Origin: Azospirillum sp. OGB3
GTDB taxonomy: Bacteria; Pseudomonadota; Alphaproteobacteria; Azospirillales; Azospirillaceae
Direction: 5' to 3'
DNA length: 64,000 nucleotides
Assembly (NCBI RefSeq): GCF_014192915.1
Contig: NZ_JACHYN010000008.1
Span: 215,058 to 279,057, forward strand
The translations under genes and the position numbers were made by a program. Position 1 is the first letter of the stretch, and every line of letters begins with the position of its first letter. Of this stretch, positions 8,314 through 16,551 are shown piece by piece. Under the pieces are notes generated by a model. It saw only the letters and a list, made by a program, of their open reading frames with translations. It was not told where the DNA came from and searched no databases.

Positions 8314-8405
8314 AATGATATGTTTCTTATCCCTTGCTCCCCAACGGACTTTGCGCCATTCCTGCCGCAGCGCAGCATAGGTGTGGTCAGAGTCCGGAGT
8401 TCCCG

Positions 8406-8594
8406 ATGTTGGAGAGTCTTGCCGTCGTGTTCGCCCTGGCCGGGTTGGCCGCCGTGGTGACCGAGATTTTGCGGAACGATCCGGGCCTCATCTCCGAGAT
8501 CACCACCGACGTGCGCGCCATGGCCCTGCCGGGCCGTTTCCGGGCGGTGCGGGGCGACCGCTGCCGCGAGCCCCGTCGCCCGTCCTCCTGCTGA
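8406..8594 (+). CDS. Small single-span membrane protein (hypothetical)
   Basis: 62 aa if started at the ATG at 8406, with GGAG about nine bases upstream. Residues 3-22 (ESLAVVFALAGLAAVVTEIL) form one hydrophobic segment, followed by an acidic stretch (RNDPGLISEITTDVRAM) and a basic, proline-rich tail. It lies between two leftward genes and overlaps none of them. I do not recognise a family, and short GC-rich frames can be fortuitous, so this is tentative. Confidence 0.4.
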   Translation: MLESLAVVFALAGLAAVVTEILRNDPGLISEITTDVRAMALPGRFRAVRGDRCREPRRPSSC

Positions 8595-8601
8595 CGGCTT
8601 C

Positions 8602-9306
8602 TCAGGCCGGATCGGTCTCCACCACGGCGCGGCGGCGGTTGATGCTGCGGGCCATCAGGAAACCGGCCATCATCACCCCCAACGCCGCGACGAAGGGCGC
8701 CGTCCCGGTCAGCACCGGAAGGCTTTCCGTCACGTGGGAATGGATGCTCGGGTCGGTGAGGATGACCTCCGCCGCGATGTAGCCGAGCAGCCCGGCGCCG
8801 GCATAGACCAGGGCCGGCAACCGTTCGATGGCTTTCAGGATCAGGGTGCTGCCGAAGACGATCAGCGGAATGCTGATGGCCAGCCCGAGGATCAGCAGGA
8901 CCGTGTTGCCGTGCGAGGCGGCGGCGATGGCGATGACGTTGTCCAGACTCATCACCGCGTCGGCGATGACGATGGTGCGGACCACCCCCCACAGACCGGC
9001 GGAGGTTCCGGAGTGCGCCGCCTGCTCCTCCTCCTCGGTGGGCAGCATCAGCTTGATGGCGATCCAGAACAGCAGCACCCCGCCGATGATCTTCAGGTAC
9101 GGGATGGCCAGCAGATAGGCGATGATGACGGCGAACAGCACGCGCAGCACGATGGCCGCCGCGGTGCCGAGGAAGACGCCGATCTTCTGCTGCTTCGGCG
9201 GAAGCGAGCGGCAGGCCAGCGCGATGACCAGCGCGTTGTCGCCGCTCAGCAGAATGTCGATCCAGATGATCTGGAGCAGAGCGATCATGAAATCGGACGT
9301 GTCCAT
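8602..9306 (-). CDS. TerC/YkoY-family integral membrane protein
   Basis: 234 aa with about seven membrane spans. Both halves carry the TerC acidic motif inside a helix: IIWIDILLSGDNALVIALACRSLP near residue 13 and VIVIADAVMSLDNVIAIAAA-like sequence near residue 115. These aspartate/asparagine pairs define the TerC family, which is linked to tellurite resistance and, in characterised homologues, to manganese or other metal export during membrane protein metalation. A cytoplasmic acidic loop (PTEEEEQAAHS) separates the halves. The gene stands alone between the small frame at 8406 and tctA, and no riboswitch-like leader is evident in the 97 bp upstream. Confidence 0.87.
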   Translation of the reverse strand: MDTSDFMIALLQIIWIDILLSGDNALVIALACRSLPPKQQKIGVFLGTAAAIVLRVLFAVIIAYLLAIPYLKIIGGVLLFWIAIKLMLPTEEEEQAAHSGTSAGLWGVVRTIVIADAVMSLDNVIAIAAASHGNTVLLILGLAISIPLIVFGSTLILKAIERLPALVYAGAGLLGYIAAEVILTDPSIHSHVTESLPVLTGTAPFVAALGVMMAGFLMARSINRRRAVVETDPA

Positions 9307-9403
9307 CGTCCCGAACCCCCCGATGTGAGAAGAAATCCCCCCGCCGGTCGTCCCGTCCCGGAGGCCGGCGGGGGAGTGGGTGGAGCTGGTTTGCAGGGAT
9401 GCC

Positions 9404-10930
9404 CTATTTCACGGGGAGGACCTGGGTCCCGCCATCCTGCCGGGACTGGCGCTTGCGCAGCAGGGCGGAGATCACCGGCCAGAACAGCATGACCAGCGCC
9501 AGCGTGACGATGCTGCCGACCAGCGGGTTGGACCAGAAGATCGCCAGATCGCCCTGCGACACCAGCATGGCCTGCCGGAAGGAGCTTTCCGCCATGTCGC
9601 CCAGCACCAGGGCCAGCACCAGCGGGGCCAGCGGGTAGGACAGCTTCTTAAAGACGTAGCCGACGACGCCGAACACCAGCATCATGACGATGTCGAGGAA
9701 GGCGTTGTGCACGGTGTAGGCGCCGACCGCGCAGATCACCACGATGACGGGTGCGATGATGCTGAAGGGGATGCGCAGGATCGAGGCGAAGACCGGAACC
9801 GTGGTCAGCACCACGATCAGCCCGGCGATGTTGCCCAGATACATGCTGGCGATCAGGCCCCAGACGAACTCCTTCTGCTCGACGAACAGCAGCGGGCCGG
9901 GCTGGAGCCCCCAGATCAGCAGGCCGCCCAGCAGCACCGCCGCGGTGGGCGAGCCGGGGATGCCCAGGGTCAGCATGGGCAGAAGCGCGCTGGTGCCGGC
10001 GGCGTGGGCCGCGGTTTCCGGAGCGACCACGCCCTCGATCTCGCCGTTGCCGAAATTCTGGCGGTTCTTGGAGAAGCGCTTGGCGAGGCCGTAGCTCATG
10101 AAGGAGGCGGGGGTGGCGCCGCCGGGCGTGATGCCCATCCAGCAGCCGACGATGGAGCCGCGGATAGCGGTCACCCAGTAGCGGGGCAAGCTCTTCCAGG
10201 TCTCCCAGACGACCTTGGCGTTGATCTTCGCGCTCTTGCCCTTGAAGGCCAGCCCCTCCTCCATGGTCAGGAGGATTTCACCGATGCCGAACAGGCCGAT
10301 GACCGCGATCAGGAAGTCGAAGCCGCGCAGCAGTTCCACCGACCCGAAGGTCATGCGCAACTCGCCGGTCACGCTGTCCAGCCCGACTGCGGCCAGCGCG
10401 AAGCCCAGCATCATGGCGCACAGCACCTTGAAGGGGGATTCGCTGCCCATGCCGACAAAGCTGCAGAATGTCAGGAGCTGGACCGCGAAGAACTCCGCCG
10501 GGCCGAAGCGCAGGGCGAAGCCGGCGATCACCGGGGCCAGGAAGGTGATGAGCAGGACCGCCACGAACGCCCCGAAGAAAGACGAGGTGAAGGCCGCCGT
10601 CAACGCTTCGCCCGCATGGCCCTTCTGCGCCATAGGGTGCCCGTCGAAGGTGGTCGCCACCGACCATGGTTCGCCCGGTATGTTGAACAGGACCGAGGTG
10701 ATGGCCCCGCCGAACAGCGCTCCCCAGTAGATGCAGGAGAGCATGATGATGGCGGAGGTCGGCGACATGCTGAAGGTCAGGGGCAGCAGGATTGCCACCC
10801 CGTTCGCCCCGCCCAGCCCCGGCAGCACGCCGATCAGGACGCCCAGCGTGATGCCGATGAACATGTAGGCGATGTTCATGGGGTCGGCGAGCACGCCGAA
10901 CCCCTCTATGAGTGACCCGAGCGCTTCCAA
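9404..10930 (-). CDS. tctA: Tripartite tricarboxylate transporter, large permease subunit TctA
   Basis: 508 aa if started at the TTG at 10930, which has AGGGAGGG four bases upstream and gives the family-typical beginning (LEALGSLIEGFGVL); an ATG at 10951 would add seven residues. The signature is GVLIGVLPGLGGANGVAILLPLTF, followed by IYWGALFGGAITSVLFNIPGEPWSVATTFDGHPMA and, in the second half, GITPGGATPASFMSYGLAKR and LTLGIPGSPTAAVLLGGLLIWGLQPGP. About twelve membrane spans. It forms the channel that imports a carboxylate delivered by TctC, driven by ion gradients. It is the third gene of a leftward tctC-tctB-tctA operon. Confidence 0.93.
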   Translation of the reverse strand: MEALGSLIEGFGVLADPMNIAYMFIGITLGVLIGVLPGLGGANGVAILLPLTFSMSPTSAIIMLSCIYWGALFGGAITSVLFNIPGEPWSVATTFDGHPMAQKGHAGEALTAAFTSSFFGAFVAVLLITFLAPVIAGFALRFGPAEFFAVQLLTFCSFVGMGSESPFKVLCAMMLGFALAAVGLDSVTGELRMTFGSVELLRGFDFLIAVIGLFGIGEILLTMEEGLAFKGKSAKINAKVVWETWKSLPRYWVTAIRGSIVGCWMGITPGGATPASFMSYGLAKRFSKNRQNFGNGEIEGVVAPETAAHAAGTSALLPMLTLGIPGSPTAAVLLGGLLIWGLQPGPLLFVEQKEFVWGLIASMYLGNIAGLIVVLTTVPVFASILRIPFSIIAPVIVVICAVGAYTVHNAFLDIVMMLVFGVVGYVFKKLSYPLAPLVLALVLGDMAESSFRQAMLVSQGDLAIFWSNPLVGSIVTLALVMLFWPVISALLRKRQSRQDGGTQVLPVK

Positions 10931-11102
10931 GTTTCCCTCCCTTTCCGGCATCCGCGCCCGTTCCGTTTGGAAGGTCGCGTCTTGAGCGCGCAGGACGGGG
11001 TTCGTCCCCGCCGCATGGGCTGGTTCGTCGCGGATGCCCGCCGCTGCTTCGGTGTGCGCGGCCGTTCCCGCGGCCGCCCCGACTTTTAAAAAACTGGACT
11101 CG

Positions 11103-11609
11103 TCAGAACCCGAACATCGTCTCGACCGGCCCCTTGGGAAGCGGTACCAGGAACCAGATCTCGAACATCACGAAGAGGCCCGCGGGCACGAGGATAGAGA
11201 CGGGCAGGATCGTCTTGAGCGGATACTTGCCCACCCAATGCATGAAGAAGGCGATGAACAGCACCGCCGACAGATAGATGCCCAGGAAGGCGGTGAGGAC
11301 CACGAAGACGGCGCTGGGGACCAGCACCTGGAGAACCAGGGCGAGCTGGTGCTTCTCGACGAAGGCGGTGCGCTCGCCGCTGTGGCGCCGGAGGTTGACG
11401 GCCAGCGTGGCCAGACTGCTGACCAGCATGATCAGGCCGACATAGAAGGGGAAGTAGCCGGCCTTCGGCCCGTCGGACCCCCAGCCGTTGCCGACGCGGA
11501 CGCTGTCGGCCATCACCACGATGGCGACCAGGGCGAACAGCCCGGCGACGACGATCTCCATGGTCCGGTTCGAGACGACCGGATCACTGTTCTGCGTTCC
11601 ATGCTCCAT
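11103..11609 (-). CDS. tctB: Tripartite tricarboxylate transporter, small permease subunit TctB
   Basis: 168 aa with four predicted membrane spans (MEIVVAGLFALVAIVVMADSVRVG, GYFPFYVGLIMLVSSLATLAV, LVLQVLVPSAVFVVLTAFLGIYL, VSILVPAGLFVMFEIWFLVPLP). The charged segment between spans 2 and 3 and the terminal LP(L)PKGP are usual for TctB. It lies between tctC (83 bp upstream) and tctA (about 170 bp downstream), which is wider than usual for this operon type. The substrate is set by TctC. Confidence 0.88.
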   Translation of the reverse strand: MEHGTQNSDPVVSNRTMEIVVAGLFALVAIVVMADSVRVGNGWGSDGPKAGYFPFYVGLIMLVSSLATLAVNLRRHSGERTAFVEKHQLALVLQVLVPSAVFVVLTAFLGIYLSAVLFIAFFMHWVGKYPLKTILPVSILVPAGLFVMFEIWFLVPLPKGPVETMFGF

Positions 11610-11648
11610 GGCTCACTCCCACGAAAACCCGCAAGGTGGGGGAGGGCG

Positions 11649-11669
11649 CCCGGGGCGCGATGCCCCGGG
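11649..11669. other. Intercistronic hairpin between tctC and tctB
   Basis: CCCGGGGC at 11649-11656 pairs perfectly with GCCCCGGG at 11662-11669 across a five-base loop. It lies just downstream of tctC on the transcript. Such stems often protect the highly expressed binding-protein message or attenuate transcription into the permease genes. No U-tract follows, so complete termination is unlikely. Confidence 0.5.
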
Positions 11670-11692
11670 GGCCGCGCGTCGGACGAGGAGGG

Positions 11693-12766
11693 CTATTGCT
11701 TGGTGAAGCCCGCCTTGTCCATCAGCGTCTTGTGCTGGGTTTCCGCCGCGGTCAGCCAGCTCTTGAACTCGTCGCCGGTCTTGAAGCTGACGTTGAAGGC
11801 CCCCTTCGCCATGAAGTCCTTCCACTCCTCCGTCTCGCGGACCTTCTTGAAGAGGTCCACGTAATAGGCGATCTGGTCCGGCGTGACGCCCGGCCCCATG
11901 AAGATGCCGCGCAGCATGGTGTATTCCACGTCCAGCCCGGATTCCTTGCAGGTCGGGATGCTGTTCCACGATTTGCCGTCGGCCACCGGCTCCTTCAACG
12001 GAATGCGCTCCTTGTCGAAGACGCAGAGAGGCCGAAGCGCGCCGGCCCGCCATTGCGACACCGCCTCGATCGGGTTGTTGACGCTGGCGTTGATGTGGTT
12101 GCCGACGAGCTGGGCCGCGACGTCGCCGCCGCCCTTGTAGGGGACGTAGGTGAAGGTGACGCCCGCCGACTGCTCGATGGCGGCGGTGATGATCTGGTCC
12201 TCCTGCTTGGACCCGGTGCCGCCCATCTTGAAGCGGTTGGCGCCGCCCTCCTTGGCGGCCTCGACGAATTCCTTGGGCGATTTCTGCGGGGACTCGCTGT
12301 TCACCCACAGGACGAAGTTGTCCAGCGCCAGCATCGCCACCGGCGTCATGTCCTTCCAGGAGAAGGGAACGCCGGTCGCCAGGGGCGTGGTGAACAGGTT
12401 GGACAGGGTGATGATGATCTTGTGCGGGTTGCGGTTCGACGACTTGACGTCGAGGAAGCCCTCCGCACCGGCGCCGCCCGACTTGTTGATGACGACGATG
12501 GGCTGGCCCATCAGGTTGTTCTTCTGAATGATGCCCTGAATCATCCGCGCCATCTGGTCGGCGCCGCCGCCGGTTCCCGCCGGGACGACGAATTCGACCG
12601 ACTTGGTCGGTTCCCAGGCGGCCTGGGCCGCGGCCGGGATCAGCAGAAGGCCGAGCGCGCCGGCCAGGGCCGTTCCGCTTGCGAGCGTTCTTCTTGGCGT
12701 GTTTTTAAAAGCGAAGGAGTCAAAAGGGGTCTTCCGCGCGCAGCGCGGGCGCTGTACGTCCTTCAT
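11693..12766 (-). CDS. tctC: Tripartite tricarboxylate transporter substrate-binding protein TctC
   Basis: 357 aa. A basic N-terminus with a twin-arginine-like NTPRRTLA is followed by a hydrophobic stretch (ALAGALGLLLIPAAAQA) and a likely cleavage before AWEPTKSVEF. The mature part has the TctC/Bug fold: VEFVVPAGTGGGADQMARMI, VVINKSGGAGAEGFLDV, the ligand loop SNLFTTPLATG, and PYKGGGDVAAQLVGNHINASVNNP. Bug-type proteins bind carboxylates in the periplasm. The exact ligand cannot be told, because the usual aspartate or citrate determinants are not diagnostic. A ribosome site AAGGA precedes the ATG at 12766. No dedicated two-component regulator (TctDE) is adjacent. Confidence 0.92.
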   Translation of the reverse strand: MKDVQRPRCARKTPFDSFAFKNTPRRTLASGTALAGALGLLLIPAAAQAAWEPTKSVEFVVPAGTGGGADQMARMIQGIIQKNNLMGQPIVVINKSGGAGAEGFLDVKSSNRNPHKIIITLSNLFTTPLATGVPFSWKDMTPVAMLALDNFVLWVNSESPQKSPKEFVEAAKEGGANRFKMGGTGSKQEDQIITAAIEQSAGVTFTYVPYKGGGDVAAQLVGNHINASVNNPIEAVSQWRAGALRPLCVFDKERIPLKEPVADGKSWNSIPTCKESGLDVEYTMLRGIFMGPGVTPDQIAYYVDLFKKVRETEEWKDFMAKGAFNVSFKTGDEFKSWLTAAETQHKTLMDKAGFTKQ

Positions 12767-13266
12767 GCCTCATTCCTTCCCTTTTGGGTGGCCGGGCTTC
12801 CGTCGGCACGGCTCATCGTTTTTGGATTTTCTGGCGAGACGGATTGTTTGTTCAGCAAACTGTCCGTGTGGCGTATGGTATGTGGCATCCCAGCTTTCTT
12901 CAACAGGAATGTCACAAGACGACCGGCCCCAATCATTGGGTGCGGCGCAGAAATCCATTGGAAAATGGCGGCTAAATTCTTGTAGTTCGAAGCAATTTCA
13001 AGAATTTGCCGAAAGAGTTACCCCTTTCTGGATAGCGCTAAAATTTAGGGAACTACCTCTTTCGTTGGAGAAATTCCTGTGACGGATTTGGCGCACTTCA
13101 AAAACTAATTATCCTAAAATCGAACCATTTAAGGCCACACGGTGCTGGCTAGGCTCCGGTCCTGTCGAAAACGATTGAGCACACAGCAAGCGGGACGGCG
13201 CGATCCGCGCACATTCCCGCCCACCGCCACAAACGTGGCGCTGTAAAAAGGAAAGAGTGAAAGACC
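12767..13266. other. 500-bp AT-richer intergenic region between tctC and the beta-helix gene
   Basis: No convincing gene. It holds the leftward tctC promoter and the rightward promoter of the gene at 13267. From about 12960 to 13140 the composition is clearly lower in GC than the surroundings, with several TAAAAT- or TTAGGG-like stretches. A small hairpin (CGCCAC-AAAC-GTGGCG, 13225-13240) lies directly before the ribosome site of the downstream gene and may influence its translation. I looked for a sigma-54 promoter upstream of tctC and found none with correct GG/GC spacing. Confidence 0.5.
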
Positions 13267-14979
13267 ATGGAACATATGGCCATTGAGCTTGATCATCAGA
13301 ACCACGCCGACACGACCGGTTTTGTCGGTGATTCTGCTGCCGATCCGTTCCAGGCTGTTGTCGACAGCGTCGCCCCGGTGACCGCCGACAACGCCGCGAC
13401 GCCGGACTCAATTCTCCATCTCCAGGCACTCCAGACCACCGCGCAGCCTCTGGCGCTGGCCGACGCCACGGCCGCCGCCGCGGGTACCGCCAAGATCGTC
13501 GTGAACGCCTCCGGCACCGCCGCGGGCGGCGTCTCGCCCCATTTCAAACTGCTGGTGGACGGCGCCGTTGTCGGCGAAGGCACCGCGGGCGGCGACGCCA
13601 AGGACTTCTCCTTCGACGCCAACGTGGCCGCCGACCAGGCGCACAAGGTTCAGATCCAGTACGACAACGACGGCGCCGTCGATGGGCAGGACCGCAACCT
13701 GACGGTCAACGCCATCACCATCAACGGCCACAAGGTCGCCCCGACCGATCCGTCCGTCACCTATGACAAGGGCGCGCTGGACGGCAAGGATGTCGTCCCG
13801 GGGCAGGCCAACATGTGGTGGAACGGCACGCTGGCCGTCGCCGCTCCCAAGGAGTTCTTCGCGACGACCGCCGCCGCGGCCCCGGCCGCCCCCATGGCGC
13901 CGACCTCCGGCACGTCGGACTACCCGTCCACCCCGGCCTCGCAGATCTACTACGTCGATGCGACCAACGGCAGCGACAGCAACTCCGGCCATGACGCGAA
14001 CCAGGCCTGGAAGTCGCTGGACAAGGTGAACTCCACCAACTTCGCTCCCGGCTCGCTGGTCCTGTTCGAGCGTGGCGAGACCTGGCACGACAGCCTTCTG
14101 GCCTCCACCTCCGGCACCTCCGACAAGCCGATCATCTACGGCGCCTACGGCACCGGCGCCAACCCGGTGATCGAGGCGGCCAGCGGTTCCAGCTACGCCG
14201 TCAGCCTGAACAACAAGGACAACATCACCTTCGACAGCCTGACCATGAAGGGCTCGGGCGACGCCGGCCTGCTGCTCAACGGCGGCGCCGACAACGTGAA
14301 GGTCACCAACTCGCAGATCGTCGACAACCACGGTTCGGGCGTCGTCATCAGCGGCACCTCGCACGGGCTGCGGATCGACCATTCCACCATCGACGGCAAC
14401 GGCGCCTACGGCATCGTGCATTACTCCGCCGACAACGCCGACCAGTTCTTCACCAACAACACCATCAGCGACAACGGCTGGCGGACCGACGGTGTGTATT
14501 CGGGCTGGAACGGCCGCATCCTGAGCGGCGAGATCGCCGGCAACACGATCTTCAACAACGGCGCCGGCGGCGGCGACGGCCGGTCGCACGGGCTGTACCA
14601 CGACCACAGCCAGGCCAACAGCACGCTGAAGATCCACGACAACACGATCTACGACAACCCGCGCGGCGCCGGCATCCTCGCCAAGTCGAGCACCGAGATC
14701 TACGACAACACCATCTACGGCAACGCCAACGTCGGCATCTCGGTCGGCCAGAACCAGGGCACCAGCGTCACCTACAAGATCTACGGCAACGAGATCTTCA
14801 ACAACAACGGCGGCATCATGGAGCACCTGAAGGGCGCCGGGTCGATCACGCTCGACGTGCACGACAACATCTTCAACAACAACAACGGCCGCTCGGCGGT
14901 GTCGATCGCCGACGGCATCAGCCAGAACGTCGTCAACAACACCATCTCCTCGGCCACCAAGGCCAGCCCGACCGCCTAA
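13267..14979 (+). CDS. Secreted-type right-handed beta-helix protein with CBM60-like domain
   Basis: 570 aa. Residues about 75-205 resemble the calcium-dependent xylan-binding module (CBM36/60): KIVVNASGTAAGGVSPHFKLLVDG, AHKVQIQYDNDG and LTVNAITINGHKV. Residues about 240-565 form a pectate-lyase-like parallel beta-helix with many N-N-T-I and IYDNTI/ IYGN rungs (for example KIHDNTIYDNPRGAGIL, EIYDNTIYGNANVGISVG). The opening YYVDATNGSDSNSGHDANQAWKSLDKVN is typical of such surface helices. No Sec signal is visible, the N-terminus is acidic and polar, and there are no RTX repeats, so export would need a non-classical route. The type I system at 29-32 kb is one candidate. Likely role: binding or cleaving an acidic or xylan-like polysaccharide of plant or self origin. 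No catalytic residues could be fixed. Confidence 0.8.
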   Translation: MEHMAIELDHQNHADTTGFVGDSAADPFQAVVDSVAPVTADNAATPDSILHLQALQTTAQPLALADATAAAAGTAKIVVNASGTAAGGVSPHFKLLVDGAVVGEGTAGGDAKDFSFDANVAADQAHKVQIQYDNDGAVDGQDRNLTVNAITINGHKVAPTDPSVTYDKGALDGKDVVPGQANMWWNGTLAVAAPKEFFATTAAAAPAAPMAPTSGTSDYPSTPASQIYYVDATNGSDSNSGHDANQAWKSLDKVNSTNFAPGSLVLFERGETWHDSLLASTSGTSDKPIIYGAYGTGANPVIEAASGSSYAVSLNNKDNITFDSLTMKGSGDAGLLLNGGADNVKVTNSQIVDNHGSGVVISGTSHGLRIDHSTIDGNGAYGIVHYSADNADQFFTNNTISDNGWRTDGVYSGWNGRILSGEIAGNTIFNNGAGGGDGRSHGLYHDHSQANSTLKIHDNTIYDNPRGAGILAKSSTEIYDNTIYGNANVGISVGQNQGTSVTYKIYGNEIFNNNGGIMEHLKGAGSITLDVHDNIFNNNNGRSAVSIADGISQNVVNNTISSATKASPTA

Positions 14980-15015
14980 GGACGGGTTTCCTCTCAGCAT
15001 TTTTGGCGACGACCG

Positions 15016-15040
15016 CGCCCGGCCAGTTTCTGGCCGGGCG
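15016..15040 (+). terminator. Hairpin terminator after the beta-helix gene
   Basis: CGCCCGGCCAG at 15016-15026 and CTGGCCGGGCG at 15030-15040 form a perfect 11-bp stem with a TTT loop, 36 bp after the stop at 14979. The U-tract is weak (TGCGTTT). It lies between convergent genes and may serve both. Confidence 0.65.
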
Positions 15041-15065
15041 TCGGTGCGTTTGAACGCCGTCGGCC

Positions 15066-15536
15066 TCACCAGTGCAGGAAGACGCCGACGTCGCCCGGCA
15101 TGCCGCCGGGATAGCTCAGAATCTGGGCGCGCAGCTTGTAGCCGGCGGGGCGCAGATACCGATCGTAATTGTCGTAGACCTCCCGCGCGAAGCCGGTGAG
15201 GCTGTCCGGCCAGTCGGGCTCGAAATTGTTGATCGCCCGGCCGCCATCGCTGCAATAGCTGCTCGGGAAGCGCACGATCTGGATTTCGGTCTCCCCGCGT
15301 TCCGCCGCTGCGCGCACGGCATGGGTAAAGCGCTCCTTGGCGTCGGGACGGATGTGCTGGTGCATGAAGGCTTCGTGGATCGCTGTCTGCTCCTCCTGCT
15401 GCTTCTTCGCGAGATCCTGCGCCTCCTTAAGGCGCGCCTTCTCCTGCGCTTCGGTGATCGCGTGGAGATCCCTGGGCGTGATGAGGTCGCCGCCAAGCGG
15501 GGAAGTCAGAGGGGTGGAAGGACCATCTGCGGGCAT
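15066..15536 (-). CDS. Hypothetical protein with coiled-coil middle
   Basis: 156 aa. The N-terminal 30 residues are polar. A charged helical segment follows (TEAQEKARLKEAQDLAKKQQEEQTAI), then a compact domain with FTHAVRAAAERGETEIQIVRFPSSYCSDGGRAINN and REVYDNYDRYLRPAGYKLRAQILSYPGGMPGDVGVFLHW. The latter looks like a small soluble alpha/beta domain conserved around the cysteine and the terminal YPGGxPGDVG. I do not recognise the family. It is downstream of the surface-polysaccharide cluster but separated from it by a strong terminator, so it is probably an independent gene. Confidence 0.65.
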   Translation of the reverse strand: MPADGPSTPLTSPLGGDLITPRDLHAITEAQEKARLKEAQDLAKKQQEEQTAIHEAFMHQHIRPDAKERFTHAVRAAAERGETEIQIVRFPSSYCSDGGRAINNFEPDWPDSLTGFAREVYDNYDRYLRPAGYKLRAQILSYPGGMPGDVGVFLHW

Positions 15537-15615
15537 GTCGCCTGTCTCCCGGTAAAGGCCACTCCTTCAGGGTGGCATGGGGAACGGCGGCGCGTCCACC
15601 ACCGGCGCATGGAAA

Positions 15616-15641
15616 AGCCGCCGCCGGATTCGGCGGCGGCT
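15616..15641 (-). terminator. Rho-independent terminator of the glycan cluster
   Basis: On the reverse strand AGCCGCCGCCG and CGGCGGCGGCT form a perfect 11-bp stem with a four-base loop, followed by TTTTCC. It lies 39 bp downstream of the stop of the gene ending at 15680 and closes the leftward cluster. Confidence 0.85.
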
Positions 15642-15679
15642 GAAGCGCCTGGAAATGACGAGGTGGCGGCGGGTCGCCG

Positions 15680-16450
15680 TTATCCGAAAATCGCCAGTCC
15701 GATCACCGTCGCGGCGAAAGCGCCCACAGCCGAGGCCAGGGCGGCGATGATGGTGGGGGCGTGCGACTTGGTCGACTTGACCTTCAGCGCGTCGTCGAAG
15801 CCGCGCATCGTCGTGTCCATGCGGACCAGAAAGACCTCCAGCCCGGCCACCCGCTCCTGAAGGCCGTGGAGTGCGTCCGACAGGGCGGCCTGCTGCGCCG
15901 CGGCGGCACCGGCTCCGCTTTGGCCGGCGGCGATGCGCTCCTGCGTCTCGCGCAGCAGTCGGGCGATGCCCTGCTGGCCGGCGGTGATCTGCTGGTGGTC
16001 GCGGCGGGCGGCGTCCAGCCCGGCGCCGATGCGCACCAGATGCGGAGCGAGCGTGCGCTCCAGCAGCTTTTCCTCGGCGCTCGGCTGGGCGAAGGTGGCG
16101 ATGGCGCCGGTGCTGGGCGCGGCGACCACGGCGACGACGCGCGTGGGGTCGAGCCCGGCCGGAATCTCAAGATCGGCTTCGAAGGCGTGATGGCCGTCGC
16201 CGAAGTTGCCGCCCACCAGATCCTCGCGCGGACGGTCGGCCAGCGCGCGCCCCAGGACGACGCTGCGGCCGTCCGGCATCTCGGCGCGGAACTCCACCGT
16301 CAGGCGGTCGGTGGGGTAGGAGCGGTCCCAGGCCCAGCCGTAGATCCGTCCGGCCTGGACGGCGTCAACCCGGCCTTCGATGACGGACGCCGCAGGCTCC
16401 GCCACGACGGGGGTGGATGACAGGGTGTCGGGCGTGGCGACGTCGGGCAT
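15680..16450 (-). CDS. Tail-anchored coiled-coil protein with a GWAWD-type module
   Basis: 256 aa from the ATG at 16450. Residues about 20-105 carry a beta-rich module with GRVDAVQAGRIYGWAWDRSY, LTVEFRAEMPDGR, RPREDLVGGNFGDGHHAFE. Related versions are embedded in the two GT2 proteins of this cluster. A long helical region follows (DAARRDHQQITAGQQGIARL, LLRETQERIAAG, LSDALHGLQERVAGLEVFLV), and the C-terminus is a single membrane span (IIAALASAVGAFAATVIGLAIF). This suggests a membrane-anchored cytoplasmic scaffold for surface-glycan enzymes. No enzyme motif is visible. It is the last gene of the cluster, 100 bp after the pyruvyl transferase. Confidence 0.7.
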   Translation of the reverse strand: MPDVATPDTLSSTPVVAEPAASVIEGRVDAVQAGRIYGWAWDRSYPTDRLTVEFRAEMPDGRSVVLGRALADRPREDLVGGNFGDGHHAFEADLEIPAGLDPTRVVAVVAAPSTGAIATFAQPSAEEKLLERTLAPHLVRIGAGLDAARRDHQQITAGQQGIARLLRETQERIAAGQSGAGAAAAQQAALSDALHGLQERVAGLEVFLVRMDTTMRGFDDALKVKSTKSHAPTIIAALASAVGAFAATVIGLAIFG

Positions 16451-16491
16451 GGCAGGCACTCGCGAGTAAGGCGGAAGAAGGAACGGGAACG

Positions 16492-16533
16492 GGGGCGCCG
16501 GCCCCGGAGAGCACTCTCCGGAGCCGGCGCCCC
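16492..16533. terminator. Strong intercistronic hairpin downstream of the pyruvyl transferase gene
   Basis: GGGGCGCCGGC (16492-16502) pairs with GCCGGCGCCCC (16523-16533), with an inner CCGGAGAG/CTCTCCGG stem, giving a nearly continuous hairpin of about 19 bp. TTT follows on the plus strand. For the leftward genes it lies between the stop at 16552 and the next start at 16450, so it may terminate partly. Confidence 0.6.
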
Positions 16534-16551
16534 TTTCTGCGGCAACCGCCG

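Noticed and set aside
12840..12905. Possible sigma-54 promoter or GntR site upstream of tctC (around GCGTATGGTATGTGG)
   Set aside because: The GC and CC elements are not 10 bp apart on either strand, and the GTATG motif is not palindromic.
12784..12975. Short open frame between tctC and the beta-helix gene
   Set aside because: No ribosome site, odd composition, and it lies in the divergent promoter region.
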